A stretch of DNA of 6,539 nucleotides from NCBI GenBank assembly GCA_026996635.1, contig JALWKH010000107.1, forward strand, positions 1-6,539, written 5' to 3'. The notes under the pieces were generated by a model. That model saw only the letters and a list, made by a program, of their open reading frames with translations. It had not been told where the DNA came from and ran no database searches. Position 1 is the stretch's first letter. Each line of letters begins with the position of its first letter. Both the position numbers and the translations under genes were made by a program. The DNA is from Bacteroidales bacterium. Its GTDB lineage: Bacteria > Bacteroidota > Bacteroidia > Bacteroidales > JALTDM01. Shown piece after piece: positions 5,853-6,539 of this stretch.

Positions 5853-6539
5853 TTAATCTGCACACTGTATGTAAATTCCTTTCCACCCCCACTGCTCTTT
5901 TTTCTTATTAAACGATAAAATTGCATAAACAGAAACTAATGAATTACATCTGCTCAAATCTATCGTATTCAGAACATTTTCTCCAACAAATACATCTTCA
6001 ATAAAGCCGAAATTTCTACCTTCCTTTATTCTCAACTCACCTGTAACTTTTTTAATCGCCTCACACTTTTCAATTTCATCTGTTTTATTCAATGTGTAAA
6101 CATTATATTTTTGACTACCTTCAACTTTTTGCATACGAACCGCAAACACATTTCCTACAACAGGCTTTATTCCAAACTTTGAATACTTGAAAAACCCCGA
6201 CACTTCTTTATTTTTCACAAAATTCAAAATCTTTTTATCTCTGTTTACATAAGTAACTACCACATACTCCACAGGGATATCGCCGAAAACCAACTCTTCT
6301 GCCTTTTTAGTTTGATTCAGATATAATCTTCTGTTACTTTTGGAAGTTTGTGAACTTTTATACCAAGATTCTCCGGTCCATTTTAAAACCTGCGGTGGTA
6401 TTTTCCAATCATTTTTCTTTCTTGTTTCAATTATATTTACAATCTCTGTTTTCGCTTCATTAAACATTTTTCTTTCTATAAGAAGTTCTGCATATTTTTC
6501 ACGCAATGAAACCAAATATTTATCGTCACGTCCCAGACT
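5853..6539 (-). CDS. TPR plus OB/cold-shock-like domain protein, C-terminal 228 residues (cut by right window edge)
   Basis: The frame is open to the window edge, so the start is outside. The first in-window candidate start, a TTG at 6515, is probably internal. Residues about 7-60 form a helical, TPR-like hairpin (REKYAELLIERKMFNEAKTE). Residues about 89-150 form a beta-rich module (VEYVVVTYV, then VVGNVFAVRMQKV) that may be an OB fold. Residues about 164-224 resemble a cold-shock/OB domain: GELRIKEGRNFGFIEDVFV matches the 'GFGFI...DVFV' core of cold-shock proteins, followed by AILSFNKKKEQWGWKGIYI. The family role of such folds is nucleic-acid binding; here that is inference. It is probably first or early in a minus-strand operon with the 99- and 92-residue genes. 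The composition is AT-rich compared with valS. No catalytic motif is visible in the part present. Confidence 0.7.
   Translation of the reverse strand, partial: SLGRDDKYLVSLREKYAELLIERKMFNEAKTEIVNIIETRKKNDWKIPPQVLKWTGESWYKSSQTSKSNRRLYLNQTKKAEELVFGDIPVEYVVVTYVNRDKKILNFVKNKEVSGFFKYSKFGIKPVVGNVFAVRMQKVEGSQKYNVYTLNKTDEIEKCEAIKKVTGELRIKEGRNFGFIEDVFVGENVLNTIDLSRCNSLVSVYAILSFNKKKEQWGWKGIYIQCAD

Overview
The window reads as a piece of a Bacteroidota (FCB-group) chromosome. Three things point there. The AsnRS and ValRS sequences have the Bacteroidota flavour, for example ValRS '[13 protein letters not shown]' and AsnRS '[14 protein letters not shown]'. The promoter-like sites match the Bacteroidota form TAnnTTTG with an upstream TTG/TTTG. 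The gene starts lack strong Shine-Dalgarno sequences. The genus cannot be fixed from sequence alone.

Layout. Positions 1-1047 (minus) carry the first 349 codons of asparaginyl-tRNA synthetase; its C-terminus lies beyond the left edge. Positions 1048-1915 hold no convincing gene but are dense with repeats: a heptamer tandem tract, three composite palindromic units, a heptamer-built inverted repeat, an orphan plus-strand terminator hairpin and the valS terminator. Positions 1916-4546 (minus) are a complete valyl-tRNA synthetase. A 76-base divergent intergenic region follows. Positions 4623-5135 (plus) encode a small single-HKD phospholipase D-like protein with a cysteine-rich tail. Positions 5136-5231, between convergent genes, are mostly filled by a second copy of the heptamer-built repeat. 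Positions 5232-6539 (minus) hold three tightly spaced, AT-rich genes: a TPR plus OB/cold-shock-like protein cut by the right edge, an unknown 99-residue protein, and a 92-residue three-helix membrane protein.

How it works together. The two synthetases charge tRNA-Asn and tRNA-Val. They lie on the same strand, but about 870 bases and a strong terminator separate them, so they are probably separate transcripts. The PLD-like gene diverges from valS and may share promoter space with it. The three right-hand genes look like one operon of unknown purpose and are the most accessory-like coding part. The most unusual non-coding signal is a repeat family built on a 7-base period (ATT[A/C]RTT and its complement) that recurs at several intergenic places in both orientations. 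Its two dispersed copies differ by about one heptamer.
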